A stretch of 64,000 nt of DNA, taken from Pseudomonas helmanticensis. GTDB taxonomy: Bacteria; Pseudomonadota; Gammaproteobacteria; Pseudomonadales; Pseudomonadaceae. The translations under genes and the position numbers were made by a program. The stretch lies in contig NZ_FXUY01000002.1 of NCBI RefSeq assembly GCF_900182985.1, positions 126,501 to 190,500 on the forward strand, given 5' to 3'. This document shows positions 16,702-25,523 of this stretch, one piece after another. The notes under the pieces are model-generated. The model was given only the letters and a program-made list of their open reading frames with translations. It did no database searches and was not told where the DNA came from. Each line of letters begins with the position of its first letter. Position 1 is the stretch's first letter.

Positions 16702-17293
16702 AATCCAGCAACAGCCGCCGCAACTCGACACAATCCTTCGCATGCCAATCGGTCAACTCAGGCCACGGGTTATCCGGCAGATTCACCAACACCGTCCGCG
16801 CCCCCGCCGCTCGCCCGCAATCCAGATCAAAGCGGTAATCACCGACCATCACCATCTCGCTGGTCGGCACATCCCACGCATCTGCCAACTTCAGCAAACC
16901 ACCCGGATGGGGTTTCGGCGGTGCTTCATCTCGGCCCAACACAGCGTCCACCGCAAAGCAGTCGGCCAGGCCAATCGCTTGCAGCGTCACATGCGCCAAT
17001 TCCCGTGCATTGCGGGTGAGGATGCCGAGGCGATAACCGCGCGCATGCAGGTCACGCACCAATTCCACGGCACCGATCGCCGGGGTCGAACCCAGCGCCA
17101 GATCGCGCTCATGTTCCAGCAGCCACGCATGCTTGGCCGCTGCTTCAGCGGGCGGCAACGCAGCGAGATGCGTAAGGATGTCGTCCTCAGGCCGGATCGC
17201 CAGCGCCACGCGAATCGCCGCAAAATCGTGCACGGCGACGGTCAGCGTACCGTCCATGTCGAACACCCAATGGCGAACGTCGCTCAGGCTCAT
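16700..17293 (-). CDS. HAD family phosphatase
   Basis: A 197-residue hydrolase of the HAD superfamily. Motif I is FDMDGTLT with nucleophile D12 and acid D14, motif II LTRN lies in LGILTRNARE, motif III is the lysine in PPKPHPGG, and motif IV is GDYRFDLDCG. A helical cap sits between motif I and II, as in phosphoglycolate-phosphatase-like enzymes. The ATG overlaps the stop of tesB (ATGA), so it is translated with that gene. The substrate is unknown. Confidence 0.9.
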   Translation of the reverse strand: MSLSDVRHWVFDMDGTLTVAVHDFAAIRVALAIRPEDDILTHLAALPPAEAAAKHAWLLEHERDLALGSTPAIGAVELVRDLHARGYRLGILTRNARELAHVTLQAIGLADCFAVDAVLGRDEAPPKPHPGGLLKLADAWDVPTSEMVMVGDYRFDLDCGRAAGARTVLVNLPDNPWPELTDWHAKDCVELRRLLLD

Positions 17294-18159
17294 GCCCAAT
17301 CCTTGCGATGACGAATCAAGCCTTCCTGCGTGACCGACGCCACCAGTTGCCCGGCGCGGTTGTACACACTGCCCCGGGAGAAACCACGGGAGTTGCCGGC
17401 CCACGGGCTGTCCATCGCGTAGAGCAACCAGTCATCGGCGCGCAGATCGTTGTGGAACCACAGCGCGTGATCGAGGCTGGCGACCTGCATGTCTTTCTGC
17501 CAGACCGATTTGCCGTGGGGCAGCATCGACGTGGTCAACAGACCAAAGTCCGAAGCGTAGGCCAGCAGGTATTTGTGCAGCGCCGGGATGTCGGCCAAGG
17601 CCCCGTCGGCACGGAACCACACGTACTTCACCGGATCGGCCGGTTGCGGGTTGTACGGGTCTTTCTCAGTGACCGGGCGCACTTCGATCGGCTTCGGGCA
17701 CAGCAGCTTTTCACGCATGTGCTCGGGGATCAGGTGCGCGCGTTGCTGGGTCAACTCCAGCTCCGACGGCAGGTTTTCCGGGCCAACCACCACAGGCATC
17801 TGGCTTTGGTGCTCGAAGCCGGCTTCGTCGTACTGGAACGAAGCGCTGCACGTGAAAATCGGGTGGCCCTTCTGGATCGCCGTGACGCGGCGAGTGCTGA
17901 AGCTGCCGCCATCGCGCACGCGATCAACCGAATAGACCACCGGCAACTTGGCGTCGCCCGGACGCAGGAAATAGCCGTGCATCGAATGCACATGGCGCGC
18001 CTCTTCAACCGTCTGACTGGCCGCCGACAGCGACTGGCCGAGCACCTGACCACCGAACAACTGACGGAAACCCAAGTCCTGGCTGCGGCCACGGAACAGG
18101 TTTTCTTCGATCGGTTCCAGGGTCAGCAAGTCGACCAGATCTTCCAACACTTGGCTCAT
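17290..18159 (-). CDS. tesB: acyl-CoA thioesterase II
   Basis: A 289-residue double-hotdog thioesterase that hydrolyses medium- and long-chain acyl-CoAs in the cytoplasm. The catalytic set known from E. coli TesB (Asp204, Thr228, Gln278) appears as D204 in AYASDFGLL, S228 in QVASLDHALWF and Q278 in VTQEG. The family signature DLRADDWLLY and GFSRGSVYNRAGQLVAS are also present. It is the first gene of a two-gene unit with the HAD phosphatase (ATGA overlap). Confidence 0.95.
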   Translation of the reverse strand: MSQVLEDLVDLLTLEPIEENLFRGRSQDLGFRQLFGGQVLGQSLSAASQTVEEARHVHSMHGYFLRPGDAKLPVVYSVDRVRDGGSFSTRRVTAIQKGHPIFTCSASFQYDEAGFEHQSQMPVVVGPENLPSELELTQQRAHLIPEHMREKLLCPKPIEVRPVTEKDPYNPQPADPVKYVWFRADGALADIPALHKYLLAYASDFGLLTTSMLPHGKSVWQKDMQVASLDHALWFHNDLRADDWLLYAMDSPWAGNSRGFSRGSVYNRAGQLVASVTQEGLIRHRKDWA

Positions 18160-18268
18160 TCAGACTCTCCTCACACAAAGCAATGCCGCGCAGTCTTGGC
18201 TGCGGCGGCCGATTCAGATTCTGGCGCGGGCCAATGATATGGCGGCCATTGTAAACGTCCGTGTCGGC

Positions 18269-18838
18269 TTATCCATGCAAGGTTTGCAGCCATTGTTCGC
18301 GGCTGATGCGGTACAGCACATGCCTGCGCAAGGGGTGATCGACGGCGAGCTTCGGATGATCGAAATCGTCCTCCGGCGCGTGATGCATGCCGATCGCCTG
18401 CATGACTTTCTCTGAAGGCAGATTGGTCTGCGCAGTGAAGGAGACGATTTCCTTCAAGGCCAACCGGTCAAAGCCGCAACGCAGAGCGGTCCACGCCGCT
18501 TCACTGGCATAGCCCAACCCCCAATGTTCCTTGGCCAGGCGCCAGCCGATTTCCACCGCCGGGGTGAACGGCGCATCGAAGCCCACCACACCGAGGCCGG
18601 TAAAACCGATGAATTCGCCGCTGTCCTTGCGCTCCAGCGCCCACAAACCGAAACCGTGCTCGGCAAAATGCCCGCGCACCCGCCCGATCATCGACGCACT
18701 CTCCAATCGGCTCAAGGGTGACGGAAAGTAACGCATCACCTGTGGATCGGCACACATCGCCGCAAATGCCGGCAAATCCTCGTCCTGCCACTGACGCATC
18801 AACAGCCGCGCGCTTTGCAGTTCCAGTATCGGCTCCAT
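18269..18838 (-). CDS. GNAT family N-acetyltransferase (RimJ/RimL-like)
   Basis: A 189-residue acetyltransferase. It begins with the typical ETERLLMRQW-like strand (LQSARLLMRQWQDEDLPAFAAMCADP), then IGWRLAKEHWGLGYASEAAWTALRCGF, where the acetyl-CoA pyrophosphate loop lies. The ATG at 18838 has a strong GGAGGGG site upstream, so I did not use the longer frame to 18922. It is divergent from the deacetylase-like gene. The acceptor substrate is unknown (protein N-termini or small molecules are typical). Confidence 0.9.
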   Translation of the reverse strand: MEPILELQSARLLMRQWQDEDLPAFAAMCADPQVMRYFPSPLSRLESASMIGRVRGHFAEHGFGLWALERKDSGEFIGFTGLGVVGFDAPFTPAVEIGWRLAKEHWGLGYASEAAWTALRCGFDRLALKEIVSFTAQTNLPSEKVMQAIGMHHAPEDDFDHPKLAVDHPLRRHVLYRISREQWLQTLHG

Positions 18839-18920
18839 CGTGCCCCTCCGTTTCCATGCCGCAAGTCTACATCGCTGGTAGGATCCTTCACTCTTTCCTA
18901 CGTTCCTACATGAAATCGCC

Positions 18921-19841
18921 ATGCCACTGCCGCTGATCTACCACGAAGACTACAGCCCCGAGTTTCCCGCGGATCACCGCTTCCCGATGGACAAGTTCCG
19001 TTTGTTGCGCGATCACTTGGTCGACAGCGGTCTGACCCGCGACGCTGACCTGCTGCGTCCGGAAATCTGCCCGAATGACATCCTCGCGCTCGCCCATGAC
19101 CGTGCGTATATCGAACGCTACATGAGCGGCGAGTTGTCCCGCGAAGACCAGCGGCGCCTCGGCCTGCCATGGAATGAAGCCTTGGCGCGGCGTACGGTGC
19201 GCGCAGTCGGCGGGTCGATTCTGGCGGCGGAAAAAGCCCTGGAGCATGGTTTGGCCTGTCACTTGGCCGGCGGTACCCATCACGCGCATTACGATTACCC
19301 GGCGGGTTTCTGCATCTTCAATGACCTGGCGATCATCAGCCATTACCTGCTGCAAAGCGGTCGGGTCAATCGCGTGCTGATCTTCGATTGCGATGTGCAT
19401 CAGGGCGACGGTACGGCGCGGATTCTTCATGACACGCCGGAGGCGATTACCGTTTCCCTGCACTGCGAGAAGAATTTTCCTGCACGCAAAGCCGAAAGTG
19501 ACTGGGACATCCCGCTGCCCAAAGGCATGGGCGATGCCGATTATTTGAACGTCGTCGATGACACACTCAACTACCTGTTGCCGCTGTATCAACCGGATCT
19601 GGTGCTGTATGACGCCGGCGTCGACGTGCACAAGGACGATGCCCTCGGTTATCTGCAACTGACCGACGAAGGCGTCGCCGCCCGTGATGAAAGCGTCATG
19701 CGCCATTGCCTGGGCCGCGACATACCAGTGATGGGAGTGATCGGCGGTGGCTACAGCAAGGACCGCCACGCCCTCGCCCGCCGCCACGGCATCCTGCATC
19801 ACAGCGCACAGCGGGTCTGGCAGTCACACGGTTGTCATTGA
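18921..19841 (+). CDS. histone deacetylase-like amidohydrolase
   Basis: A 306-residue member of the HDAC/AcuC/acetylpolyamine amidohydrolase superfamily. The active site is visible: GGTHHAHYDYPAGFC (117-131) with the histidine pair, zinc ligands D158 and H160 in FDCDVHQGDG, and D235 in YDAGVDVHKDD. Bacterial members deacetylate acetylpolyamines, lysine residues or other amides. No signal peptide is present. It sits alone, divergent from the acetyltransferase gene. Confidence 0.9.
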   Translation: MPLPLIYHEDYSPEFPADHRFPMDKFRLLRDHLVDSGLTRDADLLRPEICPNDILALAHDRAYIERYMSGELSREDQRRLGLPWNEALARRTVRAVGGSILAAEKALEHGLACHLAGGTHHAHYDYPAGFCIFNDLAIISHYLLQSGRVNRVLIFDCDVHQGDGTARILHDTPEAITVSLHCEKNFPARKAESDWDIPLPKGMGDADYLNVVDDTLNYLLPLYQPDLVLYDAGVDVHKDDALGYLQLTDEGVAARDESVMRHCLGRDIPVMGVIGGGYSKDRHALARRHGILHHSAQRVWQSHGCH

Positions 19842-19974
19842 GCAGTGCTGCGTTACCCACAATCGCTGTGGAACTGCCTGTGGATAACCTGCGTGAAAGG
19901 GCCTACAGCCCACACCGCTTATGGCCTGCAGCGCACTGATCATTTTTCAACCAACATTCTGAGCCAACACTATC

Positions 19975-20065
19975 CTGTAGGAGTGAGCCTGCTCGCGATA
20001 GCGTCAGCACCTTCAACATTAACTTGGCTGACACACCGCTATCGCGAGCAGGCTCACTCCTACAA
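19975..20065. repeat. REP pair (GAGCCTGCTCGCGATAGC family)
   Basis: Inverted copies of TAGGAGTGAGCCTGCTCGCG and its complement, separated by about 40 AT-richer bases. The same family recurs at 31363 (inside another pair) and as a GGGAGCGAGCCTGCTCGCGA form at 34186. Confidence 0.9.
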
Positions 20066-20114
20066 AAGATCTGCGCTGTTAGAATGCGCGGCTTATCCCG
20101 CCATACCGCAGCGC

Positions 20115-21356
20115 ATGCCCATGACCCAGAATTCCGCCCGCTCCCCCGCTCACGTCGCCCTCATCGGCGGTGGCCCAGCCGGCCTGATGGCCGCCGAAGT
20201 GCTGAGCCAGGCTGGAATCCGTGTCGATCTGTACGACGGCATGCCTTCGGTGGGACGTAAATTCCTCCTCGCCGGTGTCGGTGGAATGAACATCACCCAC
20301 TCCGAAGCCTATCCGGCATTCCTTTCGCGATATGCCGAACGCGCACCGCAGATCGCCCCGCTGCTGCGCGGTTTCGATGCCGATGCGCTGTGTAAATGGA
20401 TTCACGACCTGGGTATCGAAACCTTCATCGGCAGCTCCGGCAGGGTTTTTCCTACTGATATGAAAGCCGCCCCCCTGCTGCGCGCCTGGCTGAAACGCCT
20501 GCGCGACAGCGGCGTAGTTATCCACACCCGCCATCGCTGGCTCGGCTGGGATGAACACGGTGCGCTGCGCATCGACAGCCCGGAAGGTGAAATCACCGTC
20601 AAACCCGACGCCACCCTGCTCGCCCTCGGCGGCGGCAGCTGGTCGCGCCTCGGATCCGACGGTGCGTGGATGCTGCCGCTGGAGCAACGCGGTGTAGGAC
20701 TGGCGCCGTTGCAGCCGAGTAATTGTGGTTTTGAGGTGCAGGCCTGGAGCGAATTGATGGTCAGCAAATTCGCCGGCGCGCCGCTGAAAAATATTGCCAT
20801 CGGTTTGAACGACGACGTTCCGCGCTTGGGCGAATGTGTGATCACCGCGACCGGGATTGAAGGCAGTCTGATTTACGCGCTGTCGGCGCCGATTCGGGAG
20901 GCGATCAATCAATATGGCGCGGCAGTTGTCCACATCGATCTGCTGCCCGGCCGACCTGTCGATAAATTGCAGGCGGCGTTGAGCAAGCCACGCGGTTCAC
21001 GTTCGATGGCCAAACATCTGCACAGTCAGGTCGGCATTGATGGGGTGAAAGCGGCGTTGTTGCGTGAGCTGACCGATGCTGCAACTTTCGCCGACCCAGC
21101 GCTGTTGGCCCGGGCGATCAAGGCGTTGCCGCTGACACTGATCAAAACCCGTCCGCTGGACGAAGCGATCAGCAGTGCCGGTGGCGTGACGTTCGAAGCG
21201 ATGGATGAGCGCTTGATGCTCAAGGCGTTGCCGGGGGTGTTTTGCGCGGGGGAGATGCTCGATTGGGAAGCGCCGACGGGCGGCTATTTGCTGACGGGGT
21301 GTTTTGCCAGTGGCCGCGCGGCAGGGTTGGGTATTGTGCAGTGGCTCGAAAGCTAA
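20115..21356 (+). CDS. TIGR03862-type FAD-dependent oxidoreductase (YhiN-like)
   Basis: A 413-residue flavoprotein. The dinucleotide motif GGGPAGLMAAE is near residues 16-26, followed by the acidic end of strand 2 (VDLYD). The family stretches VGRKFLLAGVGGMNITH and ALGGGSWSRLGSDGAW are present, and the C-terminal FAD contact is FCAGEMLDWEAPTGGYLL...CFASGRAAG. It belongs to the HI0933/YhiN-like group, whose reaction is not established. The ATG at 20115 was chosen because everything upstream in frame is REP sequence. Confidence 0.9.
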   Translation: MPMTQNSARSPAHVALIGGGPAGLMAAEVLSQAGIRVDLYDGMPSVGRKFLLAGVGGMNITHSEAYPAFLSRYAERAPQIAPLLRGFDADALCKWIHDLGIETFIGSSGRVFPTDMKAAPLLRAWLKRLRDSGVVIHTRHRWLGWDEHGALRIDSPEGEITVKPDATLLALGGGSWSRLGSDGAWMLPLEQRGVGLAPLQPSNCGFEVQAWSELMVSKFAGAPLKNIAIGLNDDVPRLGECVITATGIEGSLIYALSAPIREAINQYGAAVVHIDLLPGRPVDKLQAALSKPRGSRSMAKHLHSQVGIDGVKAALLRELTDAATFADPALLARAIKALPLTLIKTRPLDEAISSAGGVTFEAMDERLMLKALPGVFCAGEMLDWEAPTGGYLLTGCFASGRAAGLGIVQWLES

Positions 21357-21357
21357 A

Positions 21358-21584
21358 CCCTCACCCCAGCCCTCTCCCAGAGGGAGAGGGGGCCGACCGA
21401 GGTGTCTGACGCTATACCTCGACCTGAATGACCGAGTCGATTATGGACTTGGTCAGCCAGCCTAGGTGTCAGGCGAAAGCTTTGTCGATTATGGATTCAC
21501 AGCCATAGGATCAGGTCGGCGTACTTCGCGAGCATCCTCCAATCAGTCCCCTCTCCCTCCGGGAGAGGGTTAGGGTGAGGGGCT
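21358..21584 (-). mobile_element. MITE-like element, longer copy
   Basis: A roughly 227 bp non-coding element bounded by imperfect terminal inverted repeats (CCCTCACCCCAGCCCTCTCCC and GGGAGAGGGTTAGGGTGAGGG). Its interior is the reverse complement of the interior of the element at 40371. This copy has two direct copies of GTCGATTATGGA (21436 and 21484), 48 bp apart; the other copy has one. No open frame of note. Confidence 0.75.
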
Positions 21585-21591
21585 TTCGACC

Positions 21592-22929
21592 TTAAGGCTT
21601 ACGCTTGCGTGGTCCGGTGTTGAACACCGGCACTTTGCGCACAGGCTTGACTGATGGCTCCGGCGCCTGAGTCTCGCCGCTGTCGACCCACTTGCCCAGA
21701 TTGCGCTTGCCGCCACCACCGGAGGTTTTCGGCTTCTTTGGTTTTTTCGGCTTCTTGATCACCTGACCGCTGGCATCGGTGTCCGGCACGCGGTGCTCAG
21801 GCTCGAAGTCCGGCTCGTTCTGCCGCGTCAAGGTCTGACGCGTGAGCATCTCGATCGCCGACAACATGTTCACTTCATCCGCGCACACCAGCGAGATCGC
21901 CTCACCGGTCGCGCCCGCACGACCCGTACGGCCGATGCGGTGGATGTAGTCTTCAGCCACGATCGGCAGATCGAAGTTGATCACCAGCGGCAAATCTTCG
22001 ATGTCCAGACCACGGGCAGCCACGTCAGTCGCGACCAGAATCTGCACTTCACTGAGCTTGAAACGATCCAGCGCACGCTGACGGGTTGCCTGCGGTTTGT
22101 CGCCATGGATACCGTCGGCGTTCACGCCCAGACCCTGGAGTTTTTCCACCAGTGCATCGACGCCGTTGCGGGTCTTGGCGAACACCAGCACTTGCTTCCA
22201 CTTGTTCTTGCGCATCAGGTGCACGAACAGTTCGGCCTTGCGCTTCTTGTCCACCGTCACGATCCACTGCTTGACGGTGTTGGCCGCGACGTTGCGCGGG
22301 CTGACTTCGACGGTCAGCGGATCGTCGAGCATCTGCCCGGCGAGCAGGCGGATGTCGTCGGAGAAGGTCGCGGAAAACAGCAGCGTCTGACGTTTCTTCG
22401 GCAGCACGCGGTAGATGTTCGACAGCTCCTCGGAGAAACCGAGGTCGAGCATGCGATCAGCTTCGTCGAGCACCAGGGTTTGCAGCTGATTGAATTTCAG
22501 CGCCTTCTGGCGAAACAGGTCAAGCAGACGGCCCGGGGTCGCCACCAGCAGATCAACGCCACCGCGCAGCTTCATCATTTGCGGGTTGATGCTGACGCCG
22601 CCGTAAACCGCGTAGGTGCGCAGCGGCAGGTTTTCAGCGTACTGGCGCACGGCCTCGTGAACCTGCTCGGCCAGTTCGCGGGTCGGCACCAGAATCAGTG
22701 CGCGCACCGAGTTGGCGGCGACTTTCGGCCCTTCCATGGCCAGCAACTGCAGCAGCGGCAGGGCGAAACCGGCGGTTTTGCCGGTGCCGGTCTGGGCCGC
22801 TGCCATCAGGTCGCGACCGGCCAGAACGGCCGGAATGGCTTGCGCCTGAACCGGCGTCGGGGTCTGGTAGCCGAGCTTCTCGAGGGAGCGCAGCAAGGGT
22901 TCGATCAGGCCAAGAGAGGCGAAAGTCAT
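21592..22929 (-). CDS. rhlE: DEAD-box ATP-dependent RNA helicase RhlE
   Basis: A 445-residue helicase with all DEAD-box motifs: Q motif YQTPTPVQAQAIP, motif I AQTGTGKT (45-52), PTRELAEQ, TPGRLLDL, VLDEADRML, SATFSDDI, and in the second domain ATDVAARGLDIE and HRIGRTGRAG. The C-terminus is a basic tail rich in KKPKKP and glycines. The start is set at MTFASLGL, where the conserved region begins. RhlE enzymes unwind RNA in ribosome maturation and mRNA decay. Confidence 0.93.
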   Translation of the reverse strand: MTFASLGLIEPLLRSLEKLGYQTPTPVQAQAIPAVLAGRDLMAAAQTGTGKTAGFALPLLQLLAMEGPKVAANSVRALILVPTRELAEQVHEAVRQYAENLPLRTYAVYGGVSINPQMMKLRGGVDLLVATPGRLLDLFRQKALKFNQLQTLVLDEADRMLDLGFSEELSNIYRVLPKKRQTLLFSATFSDDIRLLAGQMLDDPLTVEVSPRNVAANTVKQWIVTVDKKRKAELFVHLMRKNKWKQVLVFAKTRNGVDALVEKLQGLGVNADGIHGDKPQATRQRALDRFKLSEVQILVATDVAARGLDIEDLPLVINFDLPIVAEDYIHRIGRTGRAGATGEAISLVCADEVNMLSAIEMLTRQTLTRQNEPDFEPEHRVPDTDASGQVIKKPKKPKKPKTSGGGGKRNLGKWVDSGETQAPEPSVKPVRKVPVFNTGPRKRKP

Positions 22930-22981
22930 GGGAGTACCGTAGGAAAAAATAACGCAGGCATGCAATGCCGCGCAGTTTACC

Positions 22982-23917
22982 CTAATTCGTACGCGTTTCT
23001 GTGGGAACGGCTGTTGGCGCTACGACTGGCGGCTGTGCGGGCCGGCGCCACTGCGGCAGGCCGATCAACACCACGGCGCTGATGATCACCAGCATCGCCA
23101 GCGCTTCTTCGATGCCGATGGTCTCGCCAACGAACACAATCCCGAGCAACACCGCCACCGCTGGGTTGACGTAGGCATAACTGGTCGCCGCCGCCGGACG
23201 CACGTGCTTGAGCAGGTACATATAAGAGTTGAACGCGATGATCGAGCCGAAGAAGATCAGGTACGCCAACGCCAGCCAGCCTTCAATCGGCGGCAGCGCT
23301 TGCAGGTGCTCACCGCTTGCGGCGCTGCCAATCAGCAGCACCACACCGCCAATTAGCATTTCCACCGCACTGGCCATCGCGCCCTGTGGCAATGGCAGAT
23401 GCTTGCTCCATACCGAACCGAACGCCCAGGTCGCCGCCGCGAAAATCAGCAACGCCGCGCCCATCGGACTCGATTGCAGGTTGGAGCCCATGTTGAGCAT
23501 GGCGATGCCGATAATCCCCAACGCCACGCCGGCCCACTCCAGACGGGTATTGCGCGCGCCCCAGAAATAACCAAACAGCAAAGTAAACAGCGGCACCGTC
23601 GCCACCGCCAATGCCGCCACGCCGGAAGCCACGCCCGTGTGCTCGGCCACACTCACCGCGCCGTTACCGAAACTGAGCAGCAAAATCCCGATGATCCCCG
23701 CCGCCTTCCACTGCGCCCAGGTCGGCGCCGGTGCCCCGCGCCAGCGCAAAAACGCATACATCAACGTGCCCGCGATCACGAAGCGTACACCACCGAGCAT
23801 CAGCGGTGGCCAGTACTCGACGCCGATACGGATCACCAGATAAGTCGATCCCCAAATCACATACAGCGCAAAAAACGCGGCGATCAGCGGTAAGGAAAAA
23901 CGGCGCAGGGCGGACAT
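22982..23917 (-). CDS. yedA: DMT family exporter YedA
   Basis: A 311-residue inner-membrane protein with ten helices in two EamA repeats. It begins after MSALRRF with FALYVIWGSTYLVIRIGVEYWPPLMLGGVRF, the hallmark of the YedA branch of drug/metabolite exporters. The second repeat has TWAFGSVWSKHLPLP and YVNPAVAVLLGIVFVGE. A proline-rich cytoplasmic tail ends the protein. The exported compound is unknown. It lies 52 bases downstream of the rhlE start, on the same strand. Confidence 0.9.
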   Translation of the reverse strand: MSALRRFSLPLIAAFFALYVIWGSTYLVIRIGVEYWPPLMLGGVRFVIAGTLMYAFLRWRGAPAPTWAQWKAAGIIGILLLSFGNGAVSVAEHTGVASGVAALAVATVPLFTLLFGYFWGARNTRLEWAGVALGIIGIAMLNMGSNLQSSPMGAALLIFAAATWAFGSVWSKHLPLPQGAMASAVEMLIGGVVLLIGSAASGEHLQALPPIEGWLALAYLIFFGSIIAFNSYMYLLKHVRPAAATSYAYVNPAVAVLLGIVFVGETIGIEEALAMLVIISAVVLIGLPQWRRPAQPPVVAPTAVPTETRTN

Positions 23918-24077
23918 GAGCAGCTCGACAGTCAGAGTCTTGGGATTGGATATTCTAGAAAGGCTAATGGCTAAAAATAAGTTACAAAACCTGTTAATCG
24001 CGCCGGTACACTTTTGAGCAATCAACACAGAACCAATGTGGGAGCCAGCCCTGCTGGTGATGGCGGTGAGTCAGTTG

Positions 24078-24188
24078 ATCGTTCCCACGCTCCGCGTGGT
24101 AACGCAGCCCGGGACGCTCCGCGTGCCATCCCAAGCCGAACGCGGAGCGTCCGCTGAGGCATTCCCACGCAGAGCGTGGGAACGATCA
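24078..24188. repeat. inverted repeat (GTTCCCACGC family)
   Basis: ATCGTTCCCACGCTCCGCGT and its partner GCAGAGCGTGGGAACGAT flank an inner GACGCTCCGCG / CGCGGAGCGTC pair. A second element of this family is at 51207. A lone GTGGGAGCCAGCC...GCTGG half repeat lies just before it (about 24037). Confidence 0.88.
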
Positions 24189-24199
24189 AGTGGTGGGGA

Positions 24200-24805
24200 T
24201 CAGCGGTAGCGTTGCAGGTGTTCGCTGACTTTCGCGGCGGGGACTTTCTGTAATTTGCACAGCAGGTCGTGCGACAGCTCGCGCACGCCGTGCTTGCCGC
24301 GCAACTCCTCTGCCAGATGCGCCATCAGGTTGGCGGCCATCTCGGCATCGGCCATGGCCCGGTGAGCCTGGCCGGTATGCGGCAGGCGCGCGAACGTGGT
24401 GAGGGTGCCGAGCTTGTGATTCGGCGCCGCCGGCATCAAGCGTCGGGCCAGCAGCAACGAACAGGCAAAGTTCTGTAGACGCGTGCGTTTGATGCGGCCC
24501 AGCTCAAAGTCCCAGAACTTCTGGTCGAACGAGGCGTTGTGCGCCACCAGCGGCGTGCAGCCGACAAACTCGTTGACCTCGTTCATCACCTGCTCGGCTG
24601 GCGGTGCGGTGCGCAGCATGGCGTTGCTGATGCCGGTCAGTTGTTCGATGAACGCGGGGACGCGCACGCCGGCGTTCATCAGGCTCTGGTAACGCTCGAC
24701 GATGCGGCCGTTTTCCAGCATGACCACGGCGATTTCCGTGGCGCGACAGCTGCTGTTCGGCGAGAGGCCGGTGGTTTCAAAGTCGATGACTGCAATGCGT
24801 TCCAA
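24200..24805 (-). CDS. DEDDh 3'-5' exonuclease (DnaQ/PolC-like)
   Basis: About 201 residues. ExoI motif AVIDFETTGL supplies D8 and E10, ExoII lies in LVAHNASFDQKFW, and ExoIII with the histidine and last aspartate is HRAMADAEMA. It resembles stand-alone DnaQ-like proofreading exonucleases. The start is uncertain: I prefer the TTG at 24805 (giving MERIAVIDF), which has GGAG with good spacing, over the TTG at 24826. It begins 22 bases after the stop of the NYN nuclease gene and is probably cotranscribed with it. Confidence 0.87.
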   Translation of the reverse strand: MERIAVIDFETTGLSPNSSCRATEIAVVMLENGRIVERYQSLMNAGVRVPAFIEQLTGISNAMLRTAPPAEQVMNEVNEFVGCTPLVAHNASFDQKFWDFELGRIKRTRLQNFACSLLLARRLMPAAPNHKLGTLTTFARLPHTGQAHRAMADAEMAANLMAHLAEELRGKHGVRELSHDLLCKLQKVPAAKVSEHLQRYR

Positions 24806-24827
24806 ACCGGGTTCAACTCCGTACAAA

Positions 24828-25307
24828 TCAATTCTTGAGCAACAGTGCGCCTTCGATCGGCACGTAACGACTGGCAGCGCGGATCAGCGAATTGGCGGTC
24901 AGGCCGGGCACGCCATAGGCGACCGCTTGCACGCCGTGCTTGCTGATGATGCGTTCGAGCAGCATGTCGAAATCACCGTCACCGGAAGCCAGGACGATTT
25001 CGTCGACGTGGTCGGCAGCGTCCATGATGTCGAGGGTGATGCCGACGTCCCAATCACCCTTGGCCGAGCCATCGCTGCGCTGGATGTACGGCTTGAGCTT
25101 CACGGTGAAACCGAGGTTGCGCAGGATCTGCTGGAACTGCTGCTGCTTGCTGTCGCCACGGTCGATCGCGTAGGCGTAGGCCTCGACGATCTGCCCGTCC
25201 TTGCTGATGTCCGCCCACAGCGCGGCATAGTTGAAGTGGCAACCATAGGCCTGACGCACGGTGTAGTAGAGGTTCTGCACGTCGGCGAACACTGCGATTT
25301 TTTTCAC
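24828..25307 (-). CDS. NYN domain (LabA/DUF88) putative ribonuclease
   Basis: A 159-residue protein that is a single NYN/PIN-like domain. Conserved acidic residues are visible: D9 and N12 (FADVQNLYY), D87 (KGDWDVGITLDIMD), and D110 and D112 (ASGDGDFDML). They fit the metal-binding centre of NYN nucleases. The substrate is unknown; family members have been linked to RNA turnover. It is followed directly by a DEDDh exonuclease gene, so the two may work in one nucleic-acid processing path. Confidence 0.88.
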   Translation of the reverse strand: MKKIAVFADVQNLYYTVRQAYGCHFNYAALWADISKDGQIVEAYAYAIDRGDSKQQQFQQILRNLGFTVKLKPYIQRSDGSAKGDWDVGITLDIMDAADHVDEIVLASGDGDFDMLLERIISKHGVQAVAYGVPGLTANSLIRAASRYVPIEGALLLKN

Positions 25308-25392
25308 CGGAGTTCCTGTGGGCGCGCAAGCGCACGAAGCGGGATCAGGCGCGTGGCCCGAAAAAGGCGCTCAGTATGCCAGTAAAAACCAT

Positions 25393-25492
25393 TGTGGCGA
25401 GGGGGCTTGCCCCCGTTGGGTTGCGTAGCGACCCCATCTTTTCCAAGAAAGGCCTGCTGCGCAGTCCAACGGGGGCAAGCCCCCTCGCCACA
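25393..25492. repeat. REP pair (GGCGAGGGGGCTTGCCCCCG family)
   Basis: Inverted TGTGGCGAGGGGGCTTGCCC arms about 60 bases apart, with an inner GTAGCG...CTGCGCAG segment. It lies between the NYN gene and the DUF2076 gene and is related to the repeat at 11233. Confidence 0.9.
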
Positions 25493-25523
25493 GAGATTGT
25501 GTTGCTTGGTGATTGACCGTTGG

